A DNA stretch of 64,000 bases, taken from the IMG/VR virus record IMGVR_UViG_3300046463_000548, positions 89,707-153,706 of that record. One strand, given 5' to 3'. Below are positions 48,629 to 57,350 of the stretch, in pieces; position 1 is the first letter of the stretch; every line of letters starts with the position of its first letter. The notes beneath the pieces are model-generated. The model was not told the DNA's origin and did no database searches. It saw nothing but the letters and a program-made list of their open reading frames with translations. The stretch comes from a virus. Both the position numbers and the translations under genes were made by a program.

Positions 48629-48706
48629 CGGGAGAGTGCAGGAATCGAACGCTGCATCTTTTGCCCAGGCGTAGGCAACTGTAAAGGCCACTCCACTACC
48701 TCTCCC
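48629..48706 (-). tRNA. tRNA-like gene, non-standard, anticodon unclear
   Basis: Acceptor GGGAGAG/CTCTCCC is perfect, a D stem GTGG/TTAC with loop AGTGGCCT is possible and a stem TTGCC/GGCAA encloses eight bases (TACGCCTG). The T arm TGCAG-C-G-TTCGATT-C-CTGCA has a bulged C, the same as in the Pro-like gene at 40861. It may be a variant or decayed tRNA. Confidence 0.5.
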
Positions 48707-48829
48707 CAAGTCAGGCAGCACACCGCTTTGAATCCAAGGTAGCGAACGGCTTGCGCCGCACGATATGTGACCCGTGGTTTATCAAAAAGTGGTTAAAGGA
48801 ACGGTGCGCTGTTCATCCCTGACAATTCG

Positions 48830-48836
48830 TATTTAC
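48830..48836 (-). promoter_or_regulatory. Late-type promoter motif, tRNA-like gene and 48284-48610
   Basis: GTAAATA followed by CGAATTGTCAGG on the minus strand; contains the stop codon (CCG TAA) of the short frame at 48833-48985. Confidence 0.45.
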
Positions 48837-48985
48837 GGGAGCCCAGCGGATTTCTCTGAAACTATTTGCAGATTGGCGTCGCTTGCCCCCGCAAGATAAC
48901 GGCGGGCGACGAGGTTGAGCGGGTTGGTAAGTGACGGCGTAATGATCACTACCCAAAACGATTTCGTGAGTTTCAGCGTGTCCAA
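48833..48985 (-). CDS. Possible 50-residue protein with TTG start
   Basis: An open frame with good codon character, including LKLTKSFWVVIITPSL, and a stop inside the next promoter motif, as for several other genes here. There is no ATG; TTG at 48985 is the best start. It might instead be reached by frameshifting from the gene ending at 49020. Confidence 0.35.
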   Translation of the reverse strand: MDTLKLTKSFWVVIITPSLTNPLNLVARRYLAGASDANLQIVSEKSAGLP

Positions 48986-49019
48986 TAACTCGAAATTGCC
49001 CTTGCCGTCATATTTGCGA

Positions 49020-49223
49020 TCACGCTCGTAGGAGGCCGATCATCCCGTTACTCAGGTTGTAGATTTTCAAATCGGGATGTTTCTCCTGATAAGCAGCACA
49101 CAGTGCGCCAATCTCGGAGTCAGCGCGTTCCGCCGATTCCCTGTCCACAGCGCGCAGAACAATCGCTTCGAACCCTTCCTTGAACTCCAGGTGCCCTCGC
49201 ATAAACTCAATGTTCTCTGACAT
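49020..49223 (-). CDS. Small hypothetical protein
   Basis: A 67-residue acidic helical protein starting MSENIEFMRGHLEFKEGFEA, coupled to the upstream gene (shared base at 49223). Function unknown. Confidence 0.6.
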   Translation of the reverse strand: MSENIEFMRGHLEFKEGFEAIVLRAVDRESAERADSEIGALCAAYQEKHPDLKIYNLSNGMIGLLRA

Positions 49224-49762
49224 CAGATCGTGCCCTCGGATTCGAGGGCCGATGCGCGACGCGATTTCACGTCTGCCTCGAACTCAGCGAGTTGCAGATA
49301 GTTCTGCGGACCGCGCACGGGGAACCGGCCGATTTCGATTCCGTTGTCGGACATGTACAGCACGTCCTCTGTCCGGTTGTGCCACCACTGGTAGAGGTGC
49401 GTTTCGCGCGGAATTACCCCACCACCATCTGCTGATTTGCCTTCTTCGTCCTGTGCGAACGAATCGTTGTAGCGAAGAGCCACGTCTACGCCACGAAGGT
49501 CGTAGCCCTGCTGGAACCCTTCGAGCAAAACCAGATCGCGCATATGCTCTTCGATCCAGTGAATCGGGTTCGAGCCCTTGAAGTGAAGCGAGCGCGCTTC
49601 GAGTTCGGACAGCGGGTAATGACGGAAGACTTTGAACTGCGCATCCTGTGCGCTCGGTGCCTCGCCGTGGAACGGCAGGCGGAAGCATGTGCCTTTTGCA
49701 TACACGTTCAGGCGGTTGTTCTCGAAGCTGAGCGAGAGGTTGATGGTGAGGCTGTTGTTCAT
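49223..49762 (-). CDS. Hypothetical protein
   Basis: A 179-residue protein starting MNNSLTINLSLSFENNRLNV, beta-rich N-terminus, with YQWWHNRTEDVLYMSDNG near residue 125. Coupled to both neighbours. Function unknown. Confidence 0.65.
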   Translation of the reverse strand: MNNSLTINLSLSFENNRLNVYAKGTCFRLPFHGEAPSAQDAQFKVFRHYPLSELEARSLHFKGSNPIHWIEEHMRDLVLLEGFQQGYDLRGVDVALRYNDSFAQDEEGKSADGGGVIPRETHLYQWWHNRTEDVLYMSDNGIEIGRFPVRGPQNYLQLAEFEADVKSRRASALESEGTI

Positions 49763-50124
49763 TTCTTTTCCTTCGGTGGTGGTAACTGGATACCTTTACT
49801 TTCGACCTGGTTGAATTCCGTCTTGCCTAGCACACCCGCATAATCCTCAACGTCTTCAACCTGCTGATGTGTGAACGCCAAAATCTCCACGTGACGCCAA
49901 GCGCTCTGTATCTGATGGATGGGTGCCGTCTCCATCAGCGCAAATGACATTTGCAGGAAATTCCGGAGCTTCGCTAGGTCCTCAATCGAGACCGTGCCCT
50001 TTTCGATGTCGCGCATCACGCGCATCACGTTGGTCCGGTAAGTCTTGATGTAGGAGGCGTGATTGATGATCTGGCCGTTCTCGGCTTGACTCAACTTCTT
50101 TTGTGACTTCTTCGCTGCTGTCAT
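49759..50124 (-). CDS. Hypothetical helical protein
   Basis: A 121-residue protein, basic start (MTAAKKSQKKLSQAENG) and helical body. ATGA coupling downstream. Function unknown. Confidence 0.65.
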   Translation of the reverse strand: MTAAKKSQKKLSQAENGQIINHASYIKTYRTNVMRVMRDIEKGTVSIEDLAKLRNFLQMSFALMETAPIHQIQSAWRHVEILAFTHQQVEDVEDYAGVLGKTEFNQVESKGIQLPPPKEKK

Positions 50125-50134
50125 TGTCCGGCTC

Positions 50135-50428
50135 TTAGCTCGTGCTCTTAACCGGCGTAACGAAGGCAGCTACGCCCGACAAGAATCCAACATACTGCTC
50201 GAAGGTCATCGGCAGTTTGGTCCGACTACCTGTCACCGTATTTTCGATCACGACAGTCACACCGTCCTTGCCGATAGTGTGGGACCTGGTATCAGTCCAG
50301 ATTTTCAGGGGTGTAGGCTTCGAAGGCTCCACGTGCTTCGGTTTAACCTTCTTGCCTGTTTGCAATTTTTCGTTGGTTTGCTCCCGGATAATCGCGGGAA
50401 GCAGGGGAGACTTCGAGCCCGTTCTCAT
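50135..50428 (-). CDS. Small hypothetical protein
   Basis: A 97-residue basic protein, MRTGSKSPLLPAIIREQTNE, with a beta-rich second half. Its start shares one base with the upstream stop. Function unknown. Confidence 0.6.
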   Translation of the reverse strand: MRTGSKSPLLPAIIREQTNEKLQTGKKVKPKHVEPSKPTPLKIWTDTRSHTIGKDGVTVVIENTVTGSRTKLPMTFEQYVGFLSGVAAFVTPVKSTS

Positions 50429-51222
50429 TACTGACCTTCGACTTGCGGTGCGTTCTCTACGGCGGTCTCTTCAGGCTGCACGTACTCTTCGACATCAACC
50501 GTGTGGACAGGCGGCACCGACAGGTAGTTGACGTACACATCTGACAGTGCGCGCCAGACTTTGCCGTCCGTCGAATCAACGAAATGGAACACATCGCCCT
50601 CGTTGAGTTCGGTGAAGATCACTGGTTCACGCGGCGCACCGTCTTCGACGTGCTTAATGATCCACTGGACCGGATCAGACACGGCAGGGAGCTTCGAGCG
50701 CAGCGATTTAACCAGACTCAGGAAGAGGGCGCTCTTCGTTTGCTGATCGGCGGGCAAATCTGCGAAGGGCACCAAATCCGGATGCTCCTTCAGTTCGGCG
50801 CTTTCTTCAGGGCCGTATTTCCAACCGTCCTTGATGAGAGCCTCCAGCCAGGTCTGGTGATTTTGCTGCGGAGTCGGATCGTAGCGGAGCGCCGAAATCA
50901 CAGCGCGGATCACGTCGCTGCGGACTTCAATCGATGATCCATGCCAGTGTGCCGAGCGCTCGCCAAGGGCGTTGCTGTAGTCGGCAGTCGTGTCGAAGGC
51001 GATGCGCGCGATGTCTTCCACGCTGAACAGCGGGTAGACGTAGACACCCGAAATTTGTGCCGCGTCTTCGATCTGAATGTTGTGAATCGTCACGTCCGAA
51101 GGCGTCACGAAAATCGAATCTTTCTGATCGTTGTGGACCAGTGCCGCGATCTGCTCACCGACCTTTTGTTGTTGAGCAGGGGCCATCGACGCGGGCACCT
51201 GGATGTGGATGATACGTTTCAT
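50428..51222 (-). CDS. RyR-domain protein
   Basis: A 264-residue protein. Residues about 120-180 (TWLEALIKDGWKYGPEESAE, HPDLVPFADLPADQQTKSAL) match the RyR repeat (W...GW-x-YG...K-x-HP...P-x-x-L). RyR domains are found in bacterial and phage proteins of unknown role. Ends in an acidic tail. It has its own late-type promoter. Confidence 0.7.
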   Translation of the reverse strand: MKRIIHIQVPASMAPAQQQKVGEQIAALVHNDQKDSIFVTPSDVTIHNIQIEDAAQISGVYVYPLFSVEDIARIAFDTTADYSNALGERSAHWHGSSIEVRSDVIRAVISALRYDPTPQQNHQTWLEALIKDGWKYGPEESAELKEHPDLVPFADLPADQQTKSALFLSLVKSLRSKLPAVSDPVQWIIKHVEDGAPREPVIFTELNEGDVFHFVDSTDGKVWRALSDVYVNYLSVPPVHTVDVEEYVQPEETAVENAPQVEGQ

Positions 51223-51255
51223 TCAATTCTCCAATAGATAAGTGTGTTCCACTTT

Positions 51256-53430
51256 CTATTTACTAGAGGTGTTGTAGTACGCCTGAAAGTGCGCGTCGAG
51301 TGTTGAGCGTTCAACCTTCCATTGCGTCTTGATCGCTTCAAAGTCTGCTTCGAGTTTTGGCACCCGTTCAGAGTTTTCGCGGCGTGCCCGGGCAAGTGCT
51401 GCGCTCAGGGATTTGTACTTGCGATAGATTTCCGAGTGCTGCTTGTAATACGCGTCGCGCGCCATATTGCGTGCGCGCACATCTACGCGATCCTTGTACG
51501 CGCGTTCCTTGATTCGAACTGACGGCCGCTCTCTACGTTTGCGCTGTCGAGCCTTCGCATCTTCATCAACCAGGTGGTACGTCACGTCCTTCAGCGGAAT
51601 TCCGAAGTGTGAGGGTGGGACTAACTTCGGGAGCATCCCAAGCTGAGCACGCACCTTCATCGCGAGTTTCTTCTCTGTCACGATCAACAGAGGTTCGACC
51701 GTTGACCGCGTATCCCGAATTGCGCAACGCGTGAGCGACTGTATGCACTGATCGAGCGTGTGATCTAGGTCCGCGTTATATAGCGGGCAGAGTTGCGCGA
51801 ACAATTCCTTCACTTCAGGTGCCGCGTTCAGCGTCGCAAGAAATGCGATTGTCGGATGCCTCAGAAATCTGTTGAGCCCGTGGCTTTGCATCGGAAGCTC
51901 ACGAACCTTCGCTCCGAACATCGGTTTAATCTCTGTCGCGAAATATCGCATCTCGCGATTCTGGATGCCGCGATCACCAACGTTCACGGTGACCGGTACA
52001 GGCAGAATCTCGTAGCCCTTTTCGCGCTGCCACTTGCGACTCATGTAGGAAGCACACCGCACGTACCACTGGAGTGGGGTGTTGTCGCCCACGAGCCCGG
52101 GAAGCTTGCGCAGATGCTTTACGATCTGTTTGTCGATTGGCTGCGGGTCGGGAAATCCGGATTCAACGTAGCGCGATGCGACGCGCAGGGGCAGAAGTTT
52201 TCCGCCTGTCTCGGTCTTGCGTTCGAGCACCAACTGACGATACGTAGAGAAGAAATCGGACAGATCGAAATCAGACTTCGGGCTGAATACAGAACTGTCG
52301 ATCATCACGCCGGACTTCAGATGGTTCTGTGCAAACTCAGAATACGTACTGACGTAGGTGATCGAAGTCTTCGCGTAGCGGGCCATCACTTTCTGTACAC
52401 GCTTCGGGTTGACGATTTCGTCCGTCGCGTTCTTCAGCATGATGTACGAGTGATCACCCTCGAACGTGGCACGCGCTAAACGTTGACGAAATTCCTTCGC
52501 GCTCTCGTCTGAGCTTCTGCTCGATACATCGCGCGTGCGTAGAAGGTGATACATCTGCGAATTCTCAAAGAACGCAGAGAGCAGCGTGCACTCTTTCCAA
52601 CCGAAGAAAATCTGATACGGGACCAACAGCACCTGCATGCGTATGGTCATCAACTCGTCGTCATCCTCTTCATCGTCACGAATCGAGATTTTTCCGTACA
52701 GGTGGACCGACTCGTCGTCCACTGTCTGAAGAAGATTGAGCAGACGTTCGCGCAGTTTCCGCAAACCCTTGTTGTCACCGAACAGAGCATCGAATTCTGC
52801 TGTGTCCAGTTTCTTGCGCGGCCGAAGTCTTGAATACGATTCGGGGGTTGAGGGAGTGAAGTCCAGGAAGCGCGTGTTGATCGCGTTCGCCAGAGAGAAG
52901 GGCATCTTGAAATCGTACTTCGACACGTTGCACTTACGCGCCTCATCGAAGATCACGGAAATTTCGGCACGTCTCTCGAATTTCGGATTGCCGTCCTGAT
53001 CGTAACCATGGGGCAAGTTCGATACGAACGTAGCGTGCGTGATCAGGAACACTGAACCGCTCTTCATCTGCTGTGTTGGCAATCCGTACTGATCCGATGT
53101 TCCGTCGAGAGCCGTCCGAATCTGATTTCCTGTTCGATCACCCGTTCCCGACAGGATCAGCTTCACCTGATTTTTCATCTGCTGAGGTGTTAGCTCGCGT
53201 TCGAGGACCGTATGAACTTCGCGCAATAACTGGTGAGTGGGTGCAACGTAAAACGTGATTCCTGATTTTCCTTGTACGCGTTGAATCAGTTGTTTGATCG
53301 CCCAGAGAGTCTTGCCTGTGCCTGGGAGGACGGATGCGTACCGGACAACGGACGCCCGCTGTTGCAAAAGTTTGAGGTCGGAAGCCATGAATCGAGGTGC
53401 CTGATAGAAGCGTAAATACGGCGTTAGCAT
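51256..53430 (-). CDS. SF2-type helicase-like ATPase
   Basis: A 724-residue protein with ASVLPGTGKTLWAIKQLI near residue 33 (Walker A), FYVAPTHQLLREVH (motif Ia) and ISVIFDEARKCNVSKYD near residue 160 (DEAR, a DEAD-box-like Walker B). The later part has no clear motif VI that I can place; residues 600-720 are basic and coiled-coil. It could remodel DNA or RNA. Last gene of the minus-strand block, with a late-type promoter 16 bases before the start. Confidence 0.7.
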   Translation of the reverse strand: MLTPYLRFYQAPRFMASDLKLLQQRASVVRYASVLPGTGKTLWAIKQLIQRVQGKSGITFYVAPTHQLLREVHTVLERELTPQQMKNQVKLILSGTGDRTGNQIRTALDGTSDQYGLPTQQMKSGSVFLITHATFVSNLPHGYDQDGNPKFERRAEISVIFDEARKCNVSKYDFKMPFSLANAINTRFLDFTPSTPESYSRLRPRKKLDTAEFDALFGDNKGLRKLRERLLNLLQTVDDESVHLYGKISIRDDEEDDDELMTIRMQVLLVPYQIFFGWKECTLLSAFFENSQMYHLLRTRDVSSRSSDESAKEFRQRLARATFEGDHSYIMLKNATDEIVNPKRVQKVMARYAKTSITYVSTYSEFAQNHLKSGVMIDSSVFSPKSDFDLSDFFSTYRQLVLERKTETGGKLLPLRVASRYVESGFPDPQPIDKQIVKHLRKLPGLVGDNTPLQWYVRCASYMSRKWQREKGYEILPVPVTVNVGDRGIQNREMRYFATEIKPMFGAKVRELPMQSHGLNRFLRHPTIAFLATLNAAPEVKELFAQLCPLYNADLDHTLDQCIQSLTRCAIRDTRSTVEPLLIVTEKKLAMKVRAQLGMLPKLVPPSHFGIPLKDVTYHLVDEDAKARQRKRRERPSVRIKERAYKDRVDVRARNMARDAYYKQHSEIYRKYKSLSAALARARRENSERVPKLEADFEAIKTQWKVERSTLDAHFQAYYNTSSK
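51257..51263 (-). promoter_or_regulatory. Late-type promoter motif, RyR gene
   Basis: GTAAATA followed by GAAAGTGGAACA on the minus strand; the stop codon of the helicase gene (AAA TAG) overlaps it. Confidence 0.7.
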
Positions 53431-53445
53431 GATGCCTACACTTTC

Positions 53446-53452
53446 TATTTAC
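53446..53452 (-). promoter_or_regulatory. Late-type promoter motif, helicase gene
   Basis: GTAAATA followed by GAAAGTGTAGGC on the minus strand, 16 bases before the start codon at 53430. Confidence 0.7.
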
Positions 53453-53901
53453 TGCTCGAATGTTAGAAGCGTCACGGTGGACTTTATATATACAAACGAA
53501 TCTAACATCGTGCTACGCACAACCTTCAGAAAGTGTTTGAGGTCATGAACGCGTGATAGTCCCTAGATCGAGCAAAGAACAAAGAGAATTCGAACCGCAG
53601 GAGCGAAGCGACGCGGAATGAGGTGGAGCGGAGCGATCACCTCTCATCGAGGAAGCAGGGACCTTTCTTGCTTTCTGGATTCGATGAGAAAGTGTGCAAC
53701 TGAGCACTTCGGCGCATGCGCGCCTTCGCGCTCTATTCCGTGCACAGAGTCAACGCTACGCGTTTGTGAATTCTTCTTTTCCTTTTTCTCTCCGCTCCCC
53801 TGTTGGTCCACGACGCGTCAGGAATCGAAGGGCACGTCAGGAGCTTCGCTAACGCCGTTTTCACGCTTCTACCCGCGCTCTCGTATATGTATTACGCGCG
53901 A
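53453..53901. other. Divergent non-coding region
   Basis: About 450 bases between the minus and plus blocks, with no convincing gene (open frames have random composition). It holds a GAGGTG/CACCTC hairpin near 53620, direct repeats GGAGCG-A/G-AGCGA, a GCGCATGCGC palindrome near 53714, a polypyrimidine tract near 53775-53803 and TATATATA near 53485. Divergent late-type motifs flank it. An origin or control region is possible. Confidence 0.4.
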
Positions 53902-53908
53902 GTAAATA
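53902..53908 (+). promoter_or_regulatory. Late-type promoter motif, 53957 gene
   Basis: GTAAATA followed by AAAGGGTGAGAA, 48 bases before the ATG. Confidence 0.55.
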
Positions 53909-53956
53909 AAAGGGTGAGAAGGTCCGTCTTCATCATTCATCTTTATAGGTACGCAA

Positions 53957-54787
53957 ATGAATCACGTATTGAAATACATACACGGCGTTGAAACGCTGGA
54001 GTACGAAATCCCCTGTCCCGGTATGTACTGGGCGGATCGCACTACTCACCTGATGGTCAGGGTCGTGAAGTTCGAGGAAGCATCGCAAGATATGTTTCCG
54101 AAGTCTGCCGTTCACCTCGAAATTGTTCGTTCTCGCGTTCCGTTCTCGCTCACGGTTGAGGAATTGCGGAAGAATTACGTCCGTATTTCGACGCCCCCGT
54201 CAGAGAAGCCCTTTGCGTGGCTCCGGAAATTCTTCGAAAAGCGCCGGACCCTTTCCGTCCGTGACCTCGAACGGACCCCGCAAGACAAGTTGGAGCATCT
54301 GTACGTAATGAACGGGTTGACTGTTGAATCGTTTATGAAGCATCGCACGTTCACCAAGATTCCGTTCCCGATTCCGAAACAAATCATTCCGATACGGAAG
54401 CCTGAAGCTGGGGCCCGCTTCCTGTCGCTCTCAGTGTGGGAGTCGTGGGCACCGGTTGATCTGCTAGAGCAGTACGATCCATCAACAATTCTCGCCTCGA
54501 AAGAATTCCGGGATGCTGTCGCGGTCGGTAGCTTGTACGTACTTTCCGAAAAATACGCGAAGCGCTTGCTATCTCAGCAAGAGACGCAGGCAGAGATTGA
54601 GCGCCTGGCCCAAATGCAGCAATTCATCGCGAACTTCCAGCCGTCCTTTCGCGCCGTGGCTAACGGCCCGACCGACAACCAACCGGCGCACTATGCGGAC
54701 CTCGAAGCGGACCACAACACCTCCGGTCCCAACACTTTGTCGAAGAACGTCGAAATCATGGGCGATTTCGGCCGTCATCTGTCCTGA
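53957..54787 (+). CDS. Hypothetical protein, paralog of 57351-58058
   Basis: A 276-residue protein, MNHVLKYIHGVETLEYEIPC. Residues about 155-225 (VWESWAPVDLLEQYDPSTIL, KEFRDAVAVGSLYVLS, AKRLL...AEIERLAQMQ) match the region WLPMDAAAHFPRDRLL...STEFRKSVINGLVTIIS of the protein at 57351-58058. Both follow late-type motifs, so they may be structural or host-takeover proteins; the role is unknown. Confidence 0.65.
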   Translation: MNHVLKYIHGVETLEYEIPCPGMYWADRTTHLMVRVVKFEEASQDMFPKSAVHLEIVRSRVPFSLTVEELRKNYVRISTPPSEKPFAWLRKFFEKRRTLSVRDLERTPQDKLEHLYVMNGLTVESFMKHRTFTKIPFPIPKQIIPIRKPEAGARFLSLSVWESWAPVDLLEQYDPSTILASKEFRDAVAVGSLYVLSEKYAKRLLSQQETQAEIERLAQMQQFIANFQPSFRAVANGPTDNQPAHYADLEADHNTSGPNTLSKNVEIMGDFGRHLS

Positions 54788-54795
54788 CGCAGCAA

Positions 54796-54802
54796 GTAAA
54801 TA
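54796..54802 (+). promoter_or_regulatory. Late-type promoter motif, nuclease gene
   Basis: GTAAATA followed by AAAGTCGTGGGA, 51 bases before the ATG at 54854. Confidence 0.5.
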
Positions 54803-54853
54803 AAAGTCGTGGGACGCGCGGCGCGTCCTTTGACTGATACAAGGGTGAAACAG

Positions 54854-55885
54854 ATGCAGGCAATCGGGATCGGGGATTTGCACTTAACGGATATTGCGGG
54901 CACCGGAGGTCTGGCGAAATACATCGAGCAGCCAGACCTGATGGTGTGCAACGAAGTGCGGAACGTTTTGAAGTATGCAGAGAATCAGGGGATCACCGAA
55001 ATCTTTCAGTACGGCGATGTTTGCCAGAATCCGCGCATGTCGTACGAAGCGATGCTTTCCCTGTTTGATCTGCTCACGGAGAACACGCAGTTCAACTTCC
55101 ACATCATCGTAGGCAATCACGATATGTACGGGGAGACACCGCAAACCGGTCACTCTCTCCAGGTCCTGCAAAAGATGTTGATGGGTTACGACCACGTACG
55201 AATCTACACCAAGCCTCGCACAATCAAATACGGGAAGGGAAGGGACGTTGGGGTTCGGTTTCTACCGTATCCGTCTGAAGACTTCGACACGTCTGCGCTC
55301 AACATCTTCCACAAGGAAGTGTACGGCTGCTCGAACGATGCGGGGCGCGTCCATAAGGATGACGGCCTGTCGAAGTCGAAAGCAGTCACGTGTGCCGGAC
55401 ACATCCACACTGCACACCGGGTGCGAAATACATATTACTCAGGCACGTTGTACCAGACGAACTTCGGTGAACGTCTGCCCAAGTATTTTCACCACATCGA
55501 ATTTAACAGCGCCAAGGATTACGAAATCCAGTTGATCGAGCACGCGCCGAAATTCAAGCTCCACAACGTCGTGTTGCAGACGCGCGATGACCTTGCGCTG
55601 ATCCCGAAATCGGAATTCGATCTGGTGAAGCTGGTGATCCAGGATGGCTGCGATGTGTCTGGCTCCGACTATGCGCACCTGCAAAACGTCGTTGAGCACA
55701 AGAACTTCAAGACGAAAGACGAACTGAAGGCCGTCCTTCTCGAAGACCTGACCGAAGGCAAGGAACTGAAGATCAAGACCGAAGAGTTCTTTCAGTCATG
55801 GGTGGAGTCTCTGGACGTTGAACCAGCAATGCGCGAGCGCGTTGTATCTGTGCGTGAACGTGTTCTTACCAAGGTGAAGTCATGA
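54854..55885 (+). CDS. SbcD/Mre11-like nuclease subunit (T4 gp47-type)
   Basis: A 343-residue metallophosphoesterase from the ATG at 54854: IGIGDLHLTDIAG, IFQYGDVCQNPRMS, HIIVGNHDMYGETP and CAGHIHTAHRVRNTYYSGT, the sites of the family in order. With an SbcC/gp46-type ATPase it trims DNA ends for recombination. The partner gene is not in this window. AAGGG precedes the start. Confidence 0.85.
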   Translation: MQAIGIGDLHLTDIAGTGGLAKYIEQPDLMVCNEVRNVLKYAENQGITEIFQYGDVCQNPRMSYEAMLSLFDLLTENTQFNFHIIVGNHDMYGETPQTGHSLQVLQKMLMGYDHVRIYTKPRTIKYGKGRDVGVRFLPYPSEDFDTSALNIFHKEVYGCSNDAGRVHKDDGLSKSKAVTCAGHIHTAHRVRNTYYSGTLYQTNFGERLPKYFHHIEFNSAKDYEIQLIEHAPKFKLHNVVLQTRDDLALIPKSEFDLVKLVIQDGCDVSGSDYAHLQNVVEHKNFKTKDELKAVLLEDLTEGKELKIKTEEFFQSWVESLDVEPAMRERVVSVRERVLTKVKS

Positions 55886-56295
55886 GTAGTCCGCTTCCGA
55901 AATTCCGTATGTTCCAGCAGCGGTCGCAATCATTCCTGTTACTCCACACCAACCCGGCTGACGCGCAGCCGCTAGCGGTTTCTTCGGTGCAGCACGCGCA
56001 TGACCTGAATGTGTTCGGAGGGTGGGACGCAAAAGCCGATGAGTTTGCTTTTCTCTATCACTATCTCTTCGAATACATGGGTCCGATGATCGTGTGTGGT
56101 GTGGACAACGTAGGCCTGGCGCTCGATAGGTTCGGAGACACGATCAACGATTTCATCGCCATCAGCCAGTTGAGTGACGACCAGATTATCAATTGCGTTG
56201 CAGCGCTGGATAAAAGAAGAACAGGTGTTTTGCACCTGCTTCACCAGAAGCCCCCGGCCGCACCGCTCGTTGAATACCGGGAACTTAATCTATGA
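55882..56295 (+). CDS. Hypothetical protein
   Basis: A 137-residue protein, MSSPLPKFRMFQQRSQSFLL, with an ATGA overlap to the nuclease. Mixed alpha/beta. Function unknown. Confidence 0.65.
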   Translation: MSSPLPKFRMFQQRSQSFLLLHTNPADAQPLAVSSVQHAHDLNVFGGWDAKADEFAFLYHYLFEYMGPMIVCGVDNVGLALDRFGDTINDFIAISQLSDDQIINCVAALDKRRTGVLHLLHQKPPAAPLVEYRELNL

Positions 56296-56939
56296 GACAG
56301 GATGAAGTGCAACTAGACGTGCTGCAGATGAACTTGCGTCTGCGGCACTCGTATTACTGGTACCTGGGCCAGCACATAGGTCTGACCGCAGGGGGTCCTG
56401 ATCACATGCCTCCGAACCTGGACAGGGCAGATCAGGATAGCTGGATCGGGGGCTACCGGGAAGGACTGAAACAACGTGAAGATCAAAAGAACGGGAACCG
56501 AGCAAAGATGAAACACATGATTGGCGTAGCCGCCGTGCTCTTTGACGACAAGGGCTCGATACTGCTGGAGCACCGTGCCAAAGACCCCGGGTCTGGGCTG
56601 TTCGTTCTTGCGGGTGGAAAGCTGGATGAGCCCGACCCTCGCGATGGTGTATCGCGTGAAGTGAAAGAAGAGCTAGGGCTTGAGATTCATCCATCGCGCT
56701 TCACTCCCGTGTATTCGGGATTCGACACAATGGGCGATGGAACGCCCTTGATCATGCTGTATTTCGCTGCCCGCATCGAGCGGGGAACAGAGCGGAATAT
56801 GGAGCCCAACAAGTGTCACGGACTGCGTTGGTTCCGTCCTTATCTGCTGCCTACCGAAGAAATGTGGACCAATGATCGAAGCGCGATTTCCTACGCTGAC
56901 ACGATCTTCGATTTCCGACGCATGGGGATGTATCGATGA
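56292..56939 (+). CDS. Nudix hydrolase with extra N-terminal region
   Basis: A 215-residue protein. The Nudix box is around AGGKLDEPDPRDGVSREVKE and ELGLEI near residues 105-130; the REVKEELG core is complete. It cleaves nucleoside diphosphates linked to other groups. The first 75 residues are an extra domain (HSYYWYLGQHIGLTAGG), so it may be a fusion. Coupled to neighbours on both sides. Confidence 0.8.
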   Translation: MRQDEVQLDVLQMNLRLRHSYYWYLGQHIGLTAGGPDHMPPNLDRADQDSWIGGYREGLKQREDQKNGNRAKMKHMIGVAAVLFDDKGSILLEHRAKDPGSGLFVLAGGKLDEPDPRDGVSREVKEELGLEIHPSRFTPVYSGFDTMGDGTPLIMLYFAARIERGTERNMEPNKCHGLRWFRPYLLPTEEMWTNDRSAISYADTIFDFRRMGMYR

Positions 56940-57214
56940 AACCTGAGCGCGGTACATGGTGTGTCGTGATTGAACAGCAGTTGATGACTGCGACATGTCC
57001 ACTACCAAAAAACGGCTGCATGTGGAAACACGCAGTCAACGGACGCTGCACCTACGACCAAGAATTTGCCGAATCTCTCACTGATCCAAAGCTTGTGAAG
57101 AATCCGGTTGGAGAATTCGCGAATCACGTCGGTTTGGGTGCTCTAGACCCCGATATCGTGAAAATCATCAAGCGCTCGCTGGTTTCTGCAGTGAAAAAAG
57201 AGATCAGTACGTAA
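56936..57214 (+). CDS. Small hypothetical protein with several cysteines
   Basis: A 92-residue protein, MKPERGTWCVVIEQQLMTAT, with four Cys that could bind metal (TWC, TATCP, NGCMW, GRCTY). ATGA coupled to the Nudix gene. Function unknown. Confidence 0.6.
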   Translation: MKPERGTWCVVIEQQLMTATCPLPKNGCMWKHAVNGRCTYDQEFAESLTDPKLVKNPVGEFANHVGLGALDPDIVKIIKRSLVSAVKKEIST

Positions 57215-57228
57215 TTACATATGCGCGA

Positions 57229-57235
57229 GTAAATA
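57229..57235 (+). promoter_or_regulatory. Late-type promoter motif, 57351 gene
   Basis: GTAAATA followed by ATAAGTAGAGGA, upstream of the gene at 57351. Confidence 0.6.
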
Positions 57236-57350
57236 ATAAGTAGAGGATAAGTATTCAACTCTATGAGTACGCACCACAAGATGTGCGGCTCCTTGCTCTG
57301 TCACACCCCTTCCCGAATACACAAATCCCTGGTTATTTTTGGAGTTAGCA

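Noticed and set aside
53412-53418. GTAAATA on the plus strand inside the helicase gene
   Set aside because: Wrong orientation for any plus-strand gene within 500 bases and lacks the AGTG extension; probably chance.
53585-53600. GGTTCGAATTC resembling a T arm on the minus strand
   Set aside because: No pairing T stem and no acceptor or D arm nearby.
53618-53905. 95-codon plus-strand frame in the strand-switch region
   Set aside because: Composition is random-like (many Ser, Cys, Arg), no ribosome site, and it runs into the late-type motif.
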